64,000 nt of DNA, taken from assembly GCF_963082655.1 (NCBI RefSeq), contig NC_081554.1:128463962-128527961 (forward strand). Reading direction: 5' to 3'. The translations under genes were made by a program, and so were the position numbers. Positions 31,131-42,399 of this stretch are shown here, piece after piece. This stretch comes from Stomoxys calcitrans (taxonomy: Eukaryota; Arthropoda; Insecta; Diptera; Muscidae). The first letter of the stretch is position 1. Each line of letters begins with the position of its first letter. The notes below the pieces were generated by a model. That model was not told where the DNA came from. It did not search any database and was given only the letters and a program-made list of their open reading frames with translations.

Positions 31131-34100
31131 CTAGCTGACCTGGGCCCGCTCCACATTTACTAAATATGGAACAAAAGTTTCCTTGGAATATTTATTTTCG
31201 ACAATTAAAGATCTTTTAGTGAAATACCATGCTACGAAAATAGAATATCGCTTGACTAACAGTTTAAAAATATAAGTGCCTTTATCTGAATCCCATATGA
31301 TCTATATTGGTCTCCGTATTTAAGTTCGGATGTAAGGTGTACTTCATTCTTAAAATACTTTATTTCAGCCCTATATTCTCATGATGTCTGATTTAGTGGT
31401 GTTTTAGGGGGAGAGGTGGTCCCCCAAATACTTGGCCCAGAAAAAATATCTTCATCGTGCTCTTGTCTCAAATACCATTTATTAAACCCCATATTGCCAT
31501 TTGCTTAAGAGGAGTTTACAAGATGAGGCGTCTCCCAAACACATGTCCCCAAAATAGGTTATCAAATTCATTTTCTAATCTCAAATACCTTTCATTTGAG
31601 TCACATATTGGCATGGTCGAAACATTTTTTCCTTTGGGGGCGTTTTGGGCGTATTCTACTCCCAAATACCTTTATTTGAGCCCCGTAATGCGATGGTCAG
31701 TAAAAAATTGCTCTTTGTGGGGTATTTTGAGGAAGGGGTAGACCCTAGAAAATTGGTCCCGAAAGTGGGTATCAATTCTTGCTCTACCACCCTAACAAAT
31801 TAAATTTAAGACCCACTTTGTCAAGGTCGGTAAATATGCCCAATTTAGGGGTGTTTTGGGGAGTGGGGTGGAGCCCCAAATTCTAAGCCCTGAAAATATA
31901 TCAGCAACGTGCTCTATTCTCATATATCTATATATCATTTATTTGAACCCCATATTGTCATTGGCCTCAAAATTGGGTATCAAATTCGTTTTCTAATCTC
32001 ATTTAAACTCCTTATTGCAAAAGTCAGCAAATATGTCCGGTTTGGGGTATTGGCCCTAAAAACTATGAATATTTAGTCCTACTTTCTTTAAGACCCAAAT
32101 TGTCTTGGTGAACAAATACGTCCTATTTCGGGGTTGTTATGGTGGTGGGACGTCCGTTGGTCGCTAATGTTAATATCAGATACCTGGTCTACTCCCACAT
32201 ACCTTTAATTTGAGCCCTATATTTCCATAGTTGGCAAACATGACCGGCTTGGGGGGTGTTTTGGGGGATGGGCGGTCACTCAGTGAGTTGGCCTTGAAAA
32301 TGTATATAATATTCGTGTTCTACTCTAAAAACCTCTTATTTGAGCCTCATATAGCAATAGTCAGCAACTCCTTCCTAGTTCCTAGTTGGATGGGTGGGGT
32401 GGCCCCATAAACACTTTGCCCAAATATTGATATCAGATTCGTGCTTTACTCCCAAAGACCTTTCATTTGAGCCCCATATTGCTATGGTCGTAAATTTGTC
32501 CCCGTTGGGGGATGCTTTTGGGGAGAGGCGGCACCCCAAACACTTGGTTTCATATTTGGATATCAAGTTCGAATTCTACACTCAAAAACCTTTTATTTAA
32601 ACCCCATATTACCATGGTCAGCAAATAAGTCCTGTTTGGGGAAGGGATGGACCCCCAGAAACGAGGTCCCTCATTTGGATATCAGATTCGTATTCTATTC
32701 GCAAATACCTTTCATTTGAGTCCCATATTGCCATGTTCGGTAAATATGTCCGATTTAGGGGTGTTTTGGGGCTTGGGGTGGACCCCCTAGCACTTGATGC
32801 GACAATTGGATATCAGATACGTTTTCTTATCCTAAATACCTTTCATTTGAGTCTAATATTGTTGTGATTGGTCTAAATATATGTTTGGTAGGTTTTAGGG
32901 TGGGGCTGCCCCCCTAGGGTACTATATGAGAGCACACAAAATTTCGCTTAAATCGCACAACCCATCTCCGAGATCGAGCGTTTCTTAAAATTAGGGTAAG
33001 GGGGAGGGTCCGCCCCCCCTTCAGATATCAAAAAACGTAGTACCCTATTTTCACCACGGGTCAATATGTACCATCTGTGAAAATTTCAAGAAAATCGGTT
33101 CAGTCGTTTCTGAGTCTATAAGGAACACACAAACATACAAACAAACAAACAAATCTACAAACAAACACAAATTGATTTTTATACCCTCCACCATAAGATG
33201 AGGGGGTATACTAATTTCGTCATTCTGTTTGTAACTACTCGAAATATTCGTCTGAGACCCCATAAAGTATATATATTCTTGATCGTCGTGACATTTTATG
33301 TCGATCTAGCCATGTCCGTCCGTCTGTCCGTCCGTCCGTCCGTCCGTCCGTCTGTCTGTCGAAAGCACGCTAACTTCCGAAGGAGTAAAGCTAGCCGCTT
33401 GAAATTTTGCACAAATACTTCTTATTAGTGTAGGTCGGTTGGTATTGTAAATGGGCCATATCGGTGTTTCCATATCCATGTTTTGATATAGCTGCCATAT
33501 AAACCGATCTTGGGTCTTGACTTCTTGAGCCTCTAGAGTGCGCAATTCTTATCCGATTGGAATGAAATTTTGCACGACGTGTTTTGCTATGATATCCAAC
33601 AACTGTGCCAAATATAGTTCAAATCGGTTCATAACCTGATATAGCTGCCATATAAACCGATCTTGGGTCTTGACTTCTTGAGCCTCTAGAGGGCGCAATT
33701 CTTATCCGATTGGAATGAAATTTTGCACGACGTGTTTTGCTATGATATCCATTAACTGTGCCAAGTATAGTTCAAATCGGTCCATAACCTGATATAGCTG
33801 CCATATAAACCGATCTTGGGTCTTGACTTCTTGAGCCTCTAGCGTGCGCAATTCTTATCCGATTGGAATGAAATTTTGCACGACGTGTTTTGCTATGATA
33901 TCCAACAACTGTGCCAAATATAGTTCAAATCGGTTCATAACCTGATATAGCTGCCATATAAACCGATCTTGGGTCTTGACTTCTTGAGCCTCTAGAGGGC
34001 GCAATTCTTATCCGATAGAAATGAAATTTTGCACGACGTGTTTTGTTGTTATATCCAACAATTGTGCCAAGTATGGTTCAAATCGGTCCATAACCTGATA

Positions 34101-34547
34101 TAGCTGCCATATAAACCGATCTGGGATCTTGACTTCTTGAGCCTCTAGAGGTCGCAATTATTATCCGACTTGTCTGAAATTTTTTACGACGGATTCTCTC
34201 ATGACCATTAATATACGTGTTTATTATGGTCTGAATCGGTCTATAGGCCGATACAGCTCCCATATAAATCGATCTCTCTATTTTACTTCTTGAGCCCACA
34301 AAGGGCGCAATTCTTATTCGAATTGGCTGACATATTACACAGGTCTCCAACACATAATTTAATTGTGGTCCAAACCGGACCATATCTTGATATCGCCCTA
34401 ACAGCAGAGCAAATCTTTTCTTACATCCTTTTTTTTTGCCTAAGAAGAGATGCCGGGAAAAGAACTCGACAAATGCGATCCATGGTGGAGGGTATATAAG
34501 ATTCGGCCCGGCCGAACTTAGCACGCTTTTACTTGTTATATATAAGA
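31131..34547 (-). mobile_element. Non-autonomous Helitron carrying a nested family A element
   Basis: The CTAG end lies at 31131-31134 with A immediately before it. The body (31135-33180) is an array of 110-140 bp units (TTTGAGCCCCATATTGCCAT). Near the other end, CACAAATTGATTTTT (to 33180) is interrupted by family A and resumes as ATATATAAGA at 34538-34547. Joining these restores the terminus seen at 38103-38127. The last few bases read AAGAAGA rather than AAGAT, so the outermost base is uncertain. The array is non-coding. Confidence 0.85.
33181..34537 (+). mobile_element. DINE-like family A, complete, inserted in a Helitron end
   Basis: It begins ATACCCTCCACCATAAGATG directly after TTTTT of the Helitron and ends ACTTGTT at 34537. 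It contains the core, a long microsatellite (33313-33360), five monomers of about 153 bp and the terminal block with hairpin TTCGGCCCGGCCGAA (34502-34516). Since the Helitron reads without duplication across the junction, the element's boundaries are defined to within one or two bases. Confidence 0.92.
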
Positions 34548-34615
34548 AGATTGTGCAAATTTGGATATGCGAACGTAAATAATGTAAATATAAATTTTTT
34601 AATATTTTGGCATAT

Positions 34616-35340
34616 GGTGTTAAAGTACGGTAGCCGCAAGCGAATTCCTGGGAAGAGATTTACCGCCCTCAAATATCAGAATGTAGATAGTATGGCGACG
34701 CTCGAAGTACTAAGTTTTATGATTGTGGTGTTGAAGTGTGTCGCAGCTTGTTTGGAGTCACTGGATAGGCTCCAGGTTAAAGGTGTGGCCCAGTCATGCT
34801 CTTCTGAACATAATGGAATTCCAGGAAATGAGAAAGCGGACGAAGGCGCAGTGAAGGGTTTTTTCAGAGTCGGACAAACCAGCCGCCGGTCTTGCTTACA
34901 TGACATTTGTCGAAATACTGGACATAGTAGATGAAATGGCCAGTGCGGGGTCGGTGGCGAAGTGGGACTCCGTGGGTGGGTGCCGGACCATTAGGGCGAT
35001 CTGGCCTACTATCAACTAAAGGAGGAAGAAGGATATACTGACGTTCCCTAAAAGATCGCTGAACATCAGTACAGGGGTTATAACCGGACACTGTGTCGTA
35101 GGCCGCATGGCGGTGCGCAGTGAAATTGTGCACAAATAGAACACTTGATTTTTCATGTCCGGGTCTGCAGTGAAGCAGGCATCGCTTTTCGGGAGGCGGG
35201 TTTTCTGCAATCTAGGTGATCTCCCGAACGTACCTCCGGGAAGTTTCCTGAATTTCGTGGACGGGACAGGATGGTTCCGATGAGAGATTCAATAGGCCAA
35301 ACTGATGTCCGAGTGCACTCACCTATGGAGGGCATCCCAT
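34616..35340 (+). pseudogene. LOA-like LINE RNase H and C-terminus
   Basis: The segment from about 34630 (SRKRIPGKRFTALKYQ) is homologous to 2937-3060 of the first LINE. Next come SLDRLQVKGVAQ and EHNGIPGNEKADE (34811-34850), the last RNase H block, where the family has VPGHNGIPGNE. The weak cysteine-rich C-terminus then reads in shifting frames to about 35340. Upstream RNase H and RT are absent. Confidence 0.8.
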
Positions 35341-36271
35341 TAAACCTTAATATCTTTAACTGGATACTTCAAGATCTTTATCTACGGCGCATGGTGGAAT
35401 GCCATTTCTAAACGGATAAAGATATCTTAACGAAATTTTACATGGTAATTGCTGTACAACAGTTTGCCCCCGTTTAGAAGTGGAATGTTCATGGGCAAAA
35501 ATTGCAATTTTGCAATAGCTGTACAACCGACCATATTTGAAATTTCAAGTCCCGGGAGCCCATTGGTAGGCCTTCACCGTCAAAAGTGCATTTGTGGTCC
35601 AATTTTCAATGTGCTTGAATACTCCTTAAATAAACATGGTTTTATCTACGAGATATCTATGTCCAAGAAATTCGAACAACAAATATTTTTTTGAATTTCT
35701 CGCAGAGGCTGGTCCCCTAAATGGTTGTTTGTGAAATCATTTCTGAAACGATGTTAAATTTTTTAACTTATTTGGATAATTGATATCGTAATTTATTTAT
35801 TTAAGCAATATATGCCATGGTTCGATTCCTCGGTCAAGAGTTATGCCAGTTACAAATCAAAAAACTATGTAAATAAAAAAGAAATTTTTAGGAATTTTTT
35901 AAGTAATAAATTTAGCTTTACTAAACTGTTAAGATGCTTGTTAAAAGCAACGTTTAAAATTTGCATTGACTCTAGTTGGAGATATTTGGAGTCATTGGCG
36001 TAGCTAGACAATTTCAAATATTAAGTGATGTTAGTTCCACGAATACAATCTAGCACCGTATTTACTTTAAGTGCTAAAGCCTTCTTTTGCAGAAAAGTAA
36101 GAAATAATGTTGTCAGTACTTTTTGTTTAAGTTTTTTTTAAAAGAAACAAATTTTTTTAGTTTAGTTTAATTTAAACAATTTTTTTAATAGAAAAAACTC
36201 TTTCTACGTAACCATTATTGCTATCGACGTCACAACAACAGCTTAAAGTTGTTTTGTCCATACGCTATTTT
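35341..36271. other. Mostly unassigned interval with a segment shared with 57.5 kb
   Basis: The segment 35456-35520 (AGTTTGCCCCCGTTTAGAAG, then TTCATGGGCA and TTGCA) matches 57543-57590. The remainder is AT-rich with no gene motif; a frame at 35812-36003 has no recognisable domain. Confidence 0.45.
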
Positions 36272-37322
36272 TATACCCACCACCGAAGGATGGGGGTATA
36301 TGCATTTTGTCATTCCGTTTGCAACACATCGAAATATCCATTTCCGACCCTTTGAAGTATATATTCTTGATCAGCGTAAAAATCTAAGACCATCTAGACA
36401 TGTCCGTCCGTCGGTCTGTTGAAATCACGCTACAGTCTTCAAAAATAGAGATATTGCACAGATTCTTTTTTTGTCCATAAACAGGTTAAGTTCGAAGATG
36501 GGTTATATCGGACTATATCTTGATATAGCCCTCATATAGACCGATCCGCCGATTTGGGGTCTTACGCCCATAAAAGCCACATTAATTATCCGATTTTGCT
36601 GAAATTTGAGCTATTGAAATGTGTTAGTCCCTACGACATCCTTCGTCAATTTGGCCCAGATCGGTCCAGATTTGAATATAGCTGTCATATAGACCGATCT
36701 TCCGATTTAGGGTCTTAGGCCCATAAAAATCACATTTATTATCCAATTTAGCTTAAATTTGGGACAGTGAGTTGCCTTATTCCCTTCGACATCTTTCTTC
36801 AATTTGGCCCTGATCGGATCAGATTTGGGTATAGCTGCCATATAGACCGATCCCTCGATTTAAGGTTAAGGCGCATTTATTGTTCGATGTTGCCGAAAAT
36901 TGGGACAGAGAGTTAAATTAAGCCCCTCCATATAATTCTGCAATTTGGTCTAGATCGATCAAGATTTGCATATTGCTGCCATATAGACCGATATCTCGAT
37001 TTAATGTCTTGGCCCCAAAAAAGGCGCATTTATAATCCGATTTAATTGAAATTTGACACAGTGACTTATGTTAGGCTTTTCGACATCCATGTCGTATCGG
37101 TCAGATCGGTTTATTTTTAGATATAGCTACTAAAAGATCAATATTTTGTTATACACAATTGAACAATGACTTGTTCTTATTAGTATTTCGTCCAAATCGG
37201 AACGTATTTCGATATAACTGCTATGGGACATAACGTATGCAATTTTCACCAGATTTTGATGAAAGGTAGTCTACATATATTCCCGAGGTGGTGGGTATAC
37301 AAAGTTCGCCTTTTTACTTGTT
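36272..37322 (+). mobile_element. DINE-like family B, complete copy
   Basis: It runs from TATACCCACCACCGAAGGAT (36272), through the core TATATTCTTGATCAGC and a short microsatellite, to monomers whose AGACCGATC marks at 36538 and 36691 are 153 bp apart. The 3' end reads GGTGGTGGGTATACAAAGTT, then CGCCTTTTTACTTGTTT. In this family the terminal hairpin between GGGTATAC and CTTTTTAC is reduced to a few bases, unlike family A. It serves as the reference for the B fragments elsewhere. Confidence 0.85.
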
Positions 37323-37394
37323 TGCTTTCAAAAATTCAGAGGTCTAGCAATTACAAATGAACAAGACCAAAAGTCGCCAAAGTCGATAGCACGA

Positions 37395-37590
37395 TAATGA
37401 TCATCAAATCGGTGTCAAATATGAAGATCGGTCAAGATTAAGCTGATTTGCAATTCAAGCTGATCCACATTCATAAGAAGTGCGAAATTTGGCGCTGCTG
37501 GCTTTGCTCTATAAAAAGTTAGTGTGATTTCAACAGTGAGACGGACACTTAAAATGTCATGACGATCGAGAATTTTCTAAGGGTCACGAT
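37395..37590 (-). mobile_element. Degraded DINE-like 5' region (A/D type)
   Basis: CACATTCATAAGAAGTGCG, a GCTGGCTTTGCTC stretch, AACAGTGAGACGGACAC and GTCATGACGATCGAGAAT follow the order of the first monomer, microsatellite and core of families A and D on the minus strand. The ends are gone and divergence is high. Confidence 0.55.
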
Positions 37591-37914
37591 ATTCGAGTAA
37601 ATCCGAGTAAACAAGCTGAAGCTTGTTTTAATCCCATTTTTTAAGGAAACATTTAACAGGTGTTCCAATACAGCGATCTGGATGGTTCAACGGTAGCAAC
37701 TTGAAGGCATATTCCATCTCCTGTTCCTGTGGTATCACAAAAGACGAAAAAGTGTAAGTAAGTCTGATGGCAGACTGCCGCTTAAGCCAAACCTAAGGCA
37801 AATGCAACAACTCTGAGCCGAAATTAACTTCCAAAAAATTGCCTCACGCTCTTCGTGAGTACTCGACCATAATTTATATCTGCAGCGTATTCGCAGACAT
37901 ATTTTATACCCTCC

Positions 37915-38038
37915 ACCATAGGATGGGGTCATACTAATTTCGTCATTCTGTTTGTAACACCTCGAAATATGCGTCCAAGACCCCATAAAGTATAAATATT
38001 TTTGATCGTCATGACATTTTATGTCCGTTCGTCCGTCT
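37915..38038 (+). mobile_element. DINE-like family A, 5'-end fragment
   Basis: TATACCCTCCACCATAGGAT, GTTTGTAACACCTCG, GTATAAATATTTTTGATCG and the first microsatellite bases are present, then the match stops at about 38038. Only about 125 bp of the 5' end remain. Confidence 0.8.
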
Positions 38039-38102
38039 TTTATATTGTTTAACACTTTTAATTCGATCTTGGCTTGCACAGCTTGTGATTTAACTATGAC
38101 TA

Positions 38103-39363
38103 TCTTATATATAAAAATCAATTTGTGTTTGTTTGTAGGTTTGTTTGTTTGTATGTTTTTGTGTTCCTTATAGACTCAGAAACGGCTGAATGAATGCAGG
38201 ATTCGAATCTGATATCCAAATATGGGACCAAGTGTTTGGGGGCCGCCTCTCACTAAATACATCCCCTAAAGGGGACTAAATTACGACCATTGCAATATGA
38301 GGCTCAAATGAAGGGTATTTGGGAGCAAAACACGATTTTGATATCAATATTCGGGAAAAGTGTCTGTGAAGCCACCCACCCCCACAACACTACTCAAATA
38401 GTAAGTATTTGAGGCTATGAGTATATGAGGCTCAAATAAGAGGATTTTTAAAGTGGAACACGAATCCGATATATATTTTCAAGGCCAACTCACTGAGTGG
38501 CCGGCCATCCTAGAAAACACCCCCCAAGCCGGTCATGTTTGCCGACTATAGAAATATGGGGCTCAAATTAAATGTATATGGGAGTAGACCACGTATCTGA
38601 TATCAACATTAGGGGCCAACTGTCTAGGGGACGTCCCACCACCATAACAACCCCCTAATAGGACGTATTGGGGGTAGAGCAAGAATTGATACCCATTTTC
38701 GGGAACAATTTTCTGGGGGTCTACCCCTTCCTCAAGATACCCCACAAACAGCAATTTTTTAGTGACCATCGCAATATGGGGCTCAAATAAAGGTATTTGG
38801 GAGTAGAATACGAATTTGATATCCAAATGTACGGCTATGTATTTAGGGCATCACCCCTTCCCCAAATGGTTAAATATTTCGACCATGTCAATATGTGGCT
38901 CAAATGAAAGGTATTTGAGATTAGAAAACGAATTGGATAACCTATTTTGGGGCCATGTGTTCGGGGGAAGCCTCATCCTGTAAACTCCTCTTAAGCCAAT
39001 GGCAATATGGGGTTTAAATAAATGGTATTTGAGAGAAGAGCACGATGCTGATATTTTTTCAGGGCCAAGTATCTGGGGGAATACCTCTCCCCCGAAAACA
39101 CCACTAACTCAGACATCATGAGAATATCGGTCTGAAATGAAGTATTTTAAAAATGGAGTACACCTTACATCCAAACTTAAATACGGAGACCAAAAAAGTT
39201 AATATGGGATTCAGACAAAGGCACTTAAATTGTTAAACTGTTAGTCAAGTTAACATGGTATTTCACTAAAAGATCTTTAATTGTTGAAAATAAATATTCC
39301 AAGGAAACTTTTGTTCCATATAAAGTAAAAAAAGGCGCAGCGGAGCGTGCCCGGGTCAGCTAG
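38103..39363 (+). mobile_element. Non-autonomous Helitron with both ends
   Basis: It starts TCTTATATATAAAAATCAAT at 38103, preceded by A, and ends GGGTCAGCTAG at 39363, followed by T, which is exactly the Helitron A/T insertion pattern. The interior is an array of the same 110-140 bp units as the other two copies (TTTGGGAGTAGA and GCAATATGGGGCTCAAAT blocks). No Rep/helicase coding is present. A GC-rich stretch GCGCAGCGGAGCGTGCCCGG precedes the CTAG end, where Helitrons normally have a hairpin. Confidence 0.9.
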
Positions 39364-39743
39364 TTTATGATAAAATTTTAATAAAAGTTTTATATAGTCA
39401 GTGATATTTTTGTAGTTTTTCAAAAAAGTAATAGTGAAAAACATGGTATTTCACTGTGAAACACGAACATAATACCCGCCTTTTTGTAAACATGCAATTT
39501 AACTCGCCGAATTTCATTAAAAATGTTTGTACATAACATAGCATAAGAAAATCATTTCATGTGCTCAAATTTACGGTCAAAGCCAACAGAACTAAAAAAG
39601 CTCTACTTGCTTTTTCGTCCCTTTGTATTAATTGCCTTAAATAATATATTGTGAATTATGGAACTCTAGGGAAAAAAGCGAAATGTTTTTATGCCCTCCA
39701 CACAATCTTCTTACACATCTATAAGATGTGTGACGCATTTTTT
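39364..39743. other. Short AT-rich interval, nothing recognised
   Basis: No coding motif and no match to the local repeat families; it separates a Helitron from a family A copy. Confidence 0.5.
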
Positions 39744-40984
39744 TATACCCTCCACCATAAGATGGGGGGTATACTAATTTCGTCATTCTGTTTGTAACTA
39801 CTCGAAATATTCGTCTGAGACCCCATAAAGTATATATATTCTTGATCGTCGCGACATTTTATGTCGATCTAGCCATGTCCGTTCGTCTGTCCGTCCGTCC
39901 GTCTGTCCGTCCGTTCGTCTGTCCGTCCGTCCGTCTGTCCGTCCGTCCGTCTGTCCGTCCGTCCGTCTGTCTGTCGAAAGCACGCTAACTTCCGAAGGAG
40001 TTAAGCTAGCCGCTTGAAACTTTGCACAAATACTTCTTATTAGTGTAGGTCGGTTGGTATAGTAAATGGGCCATATCGGTCCATGTTTTGGTATAGCTGC
40101 CATATAAACCGATCTTGGGTCTTGACTTCTTGAGCCTCTAGAGTGCGCAATTATTATCCGATTGGAATGAAATTTTGCCCGACGTGTTCTGTTACGATAT
40201 CCAACAACTTTGCCAAGTATGGTTCAAATCGGTCCATAACCTGATATAGCTGCCATATGAACCGATCTTGGGTCTTGACTTCTTGAGCCTCTAGCGTGCG
40301 CAATTCTTACCCGATCAGAATGAAATTTTGCACGACGTGTTTTGTTACGATATCCAACAATTGTGCCAAGTATGGTTCAAATCGGTCCATAACCTGATAT
40401 AGCTGCCATATAAACCGATCTTGGGTCTTGACTTCTTGAGCCTCTAGAGGGCACAATTCTTATCCGATTTGAATGAATTTTTGCACGAAGTATTTCGTTA
40501 TGATATCCAACAACTGTGCCAAGTATGGTTGAAATCAGTTCATGACCTGATATAGCTGCCATATAAACCGATCTGGGATCTTGACTTCTTGACCCCTAGA
40601 GGTTGCAATTATTATCCGATATGCCTGAAATTTTGTTCGACGGATCCTCTCATGACCATCAACAAACGTGTTTATTATGGTCTGAATCGGTCTATAGCCC
40701 GATACAGATCCCATATAAATCGTTCTCTCTATTTTACTTCGTGAGCCCCAATGGGCGCAATTCTTATACGAATTGGCTGAAATTTTACACAGGTCTCCAA
40801 CATATAATTTAATTGTGGTCCGAACCGGACCATATCTTGATATCGTTTTAATAGCAGAGCAACTCTTTTCTTATATCCTTTTTTGCCTAAGAAGAGATGC
40901 CGGAAAAAGGACTCGACAAATGCGATCCATGGTGGAGGGTATATAAGATTCGGCCCGGCCGAACTTAGCACGCTTTTAATTGTT
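39744..40984 (+). mobile_element. DINE-like family A with an expanded microsatellite
   Basis: Both ends are present: TATACCCTCCACCATAAGAT at 39744 and hairpin TTCGGCCCGGCCGAA at 40951-40965, then CTTTTAATTGT. The GTCC/GTCT tetranucleotide tract (39887-39974) is about 88 nt, the longest in the window. The copy has five monomers and the usual terminal block. It was inserted at a T-run of an RT fragment. Confidence 0.9.
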
Positions 40985-41084
40985 TTTTCTGGAATCCGGA
41001 TTGGTTTTCAGTGAATAATTTGTCATTTACAACTAACGAGGAAATCTGTGAATTTAGTAAACATTCCAAAACTTTAGACAAAAA
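40985..41084 (-). pseudogene. 100-bp reverse transcriptase sliver between two DINE 3' ends
   Basis: The minus strand reads LSKVLECLLNSQISSLVVND, then ENQSGFQKK, matching the finger region of APE-type LINE RT (…KVLE…I…L…QSGFRKG). It is bounded on the left by a family A 3' end and on the right by a family D 3' end, both at A/T homopolymers of the RT sequence. No further RT is found on either side. Confidence 0.65.
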
Positions 41085-41818
41085 CAAGTAAAGGAGTGCT
41101 AAGTTCGGCCGGGCCGAATCTTGGGAACCCACCATCAAGGATTCTGCTAAAAATTTATACAAAATTAATTAAGAGGTAGGGCATAATTTTAATCTACATA
41201 CCAAAATTCTGCCAAACCAGCAAAAATTACAGCTTCTAGAAACCGAACAAGGATGATCGAGAGACCGGTTAACTTGGGAGCTATATCAAGTTATAGTCTG
41301 ATTTTAGCTGTACTTGGCAAACTTGTTGGAAGTCATAACAAAACACTACATGCAAAATTTCATCCAAATCGGACAAAAATTGTGGTATGTAAGGCTCAAG
41401 AAGTCAAATCGGGAGATCGGTTTATATGGGAGCTATAACGGTTACAGATCCATTTGGATCGTACTTTGCACAGTTGTTGAAAGTAATAAAAGAACACCAC
41501 TTGCAAAATTTCAACCAAATTGGACAAAAATTGCGGCTTCCAGGGGCTCAAGAAGCCAAATTGGTAGATTGGTTTATATGGTAGCTATATTAGGTTATAA
41601 TCCGGTTTGAACCGTATTTGGCACCGTTGTTGAAAGTAATAAAAGAACACCACGAGTAAAATTTCAGGTAAATCTGACAAAAAAAAGCGGCTTCCAGGGG
41701 CTCAAGAAGTCAAATCTGGAGATCGGTTTACATGGGATCTATATCTAAATCTGAACTGATATGGCCCATTTGCAATACCCAAAGACCTTCATCGACATTA
41801 AGTATCTGTGCAAAAACA
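41085..41818 (-). mobile_element. DINE-like family D with 3' end
   Basis: The 3' terminus ACAAGTAAAGGAGTGCTAAG with hairpin TTCGGCCGGGCCGAA (41105-41119) is followed by CTTGGGAACCCACCATCAAG, which distinguishes family D from A. Monomers marked GATCGGTTTATATGG occur at 41415, 41567 and 41721 (152 and 154 bp). It is cut at about 41818 by an RTE-like LINE; related family D/A sequence reappears after the LINE at 44357. Confidence 0.8.
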
Positions 41819-42249
41819 TTGTGGTTAGTAGCACCAGATTTCAACGAAAAAATTTTCAGAAAGCCACATGGCTGTCACCCGATCAAATCATGAGGAACCA
41901 AATTGATCATATTATGATATATGGAAGGCTTTCTTTCAACGTGTTAGATGTACAAGCGATCCGTGGAGAGAATATATATTTGGATCTTTACTTTGTTGCA
42001 GCAAAGGTTTCCACCCGTTTGAACATGGCGAGGAAAGTACGATCTGACACTGCACGGAAGCTCGGCATTGATAAGCTGCAAACACAAGAGATGGCAACGG
42101 CATACACCAATCAACTAACCCAACTGCTTGATAAATTCACTCCTTATTCCGATGATATAATGGCGCAGTGGAAAACCATTGCCCACTCCATGGAAGATGC
42201 CGCGAAATCCATACTTGGGTACGAGAAGTCTCCCCCAAGAAACCCATAG
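41819..42249 (+). pseudogene. AP-endonuclease C-terminal part, RTE-like LINE
   Basis: KATWLSPDQIMRNQIDHIMI contains the conserved block with QIDHI. The final catalytic block reads LDLYFVAAK near 41975-42005, where the family has SDHY, so both the Asp-His pair context and the catalytic His are lost. The connector continues through SILGYEKSPPRNP to a stop at 42249. The first two-thirds of the endonuclease are absent (5' truncation). Confidence 0.85.
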
Positions 42250-42399
42250 TACGACTAAGAGTCTAGAGATGTTACTTAAGCCAAGAATGTGACATATAGA
42301 GCAACCCTGAAATCAGTAGAAACGCGTCAGATGAAAGAGAGGTGTCGGGAGAATAGGAGAGAGGAGAAACTTATATTCCATAGAAAGAAAAAAGGAAAT

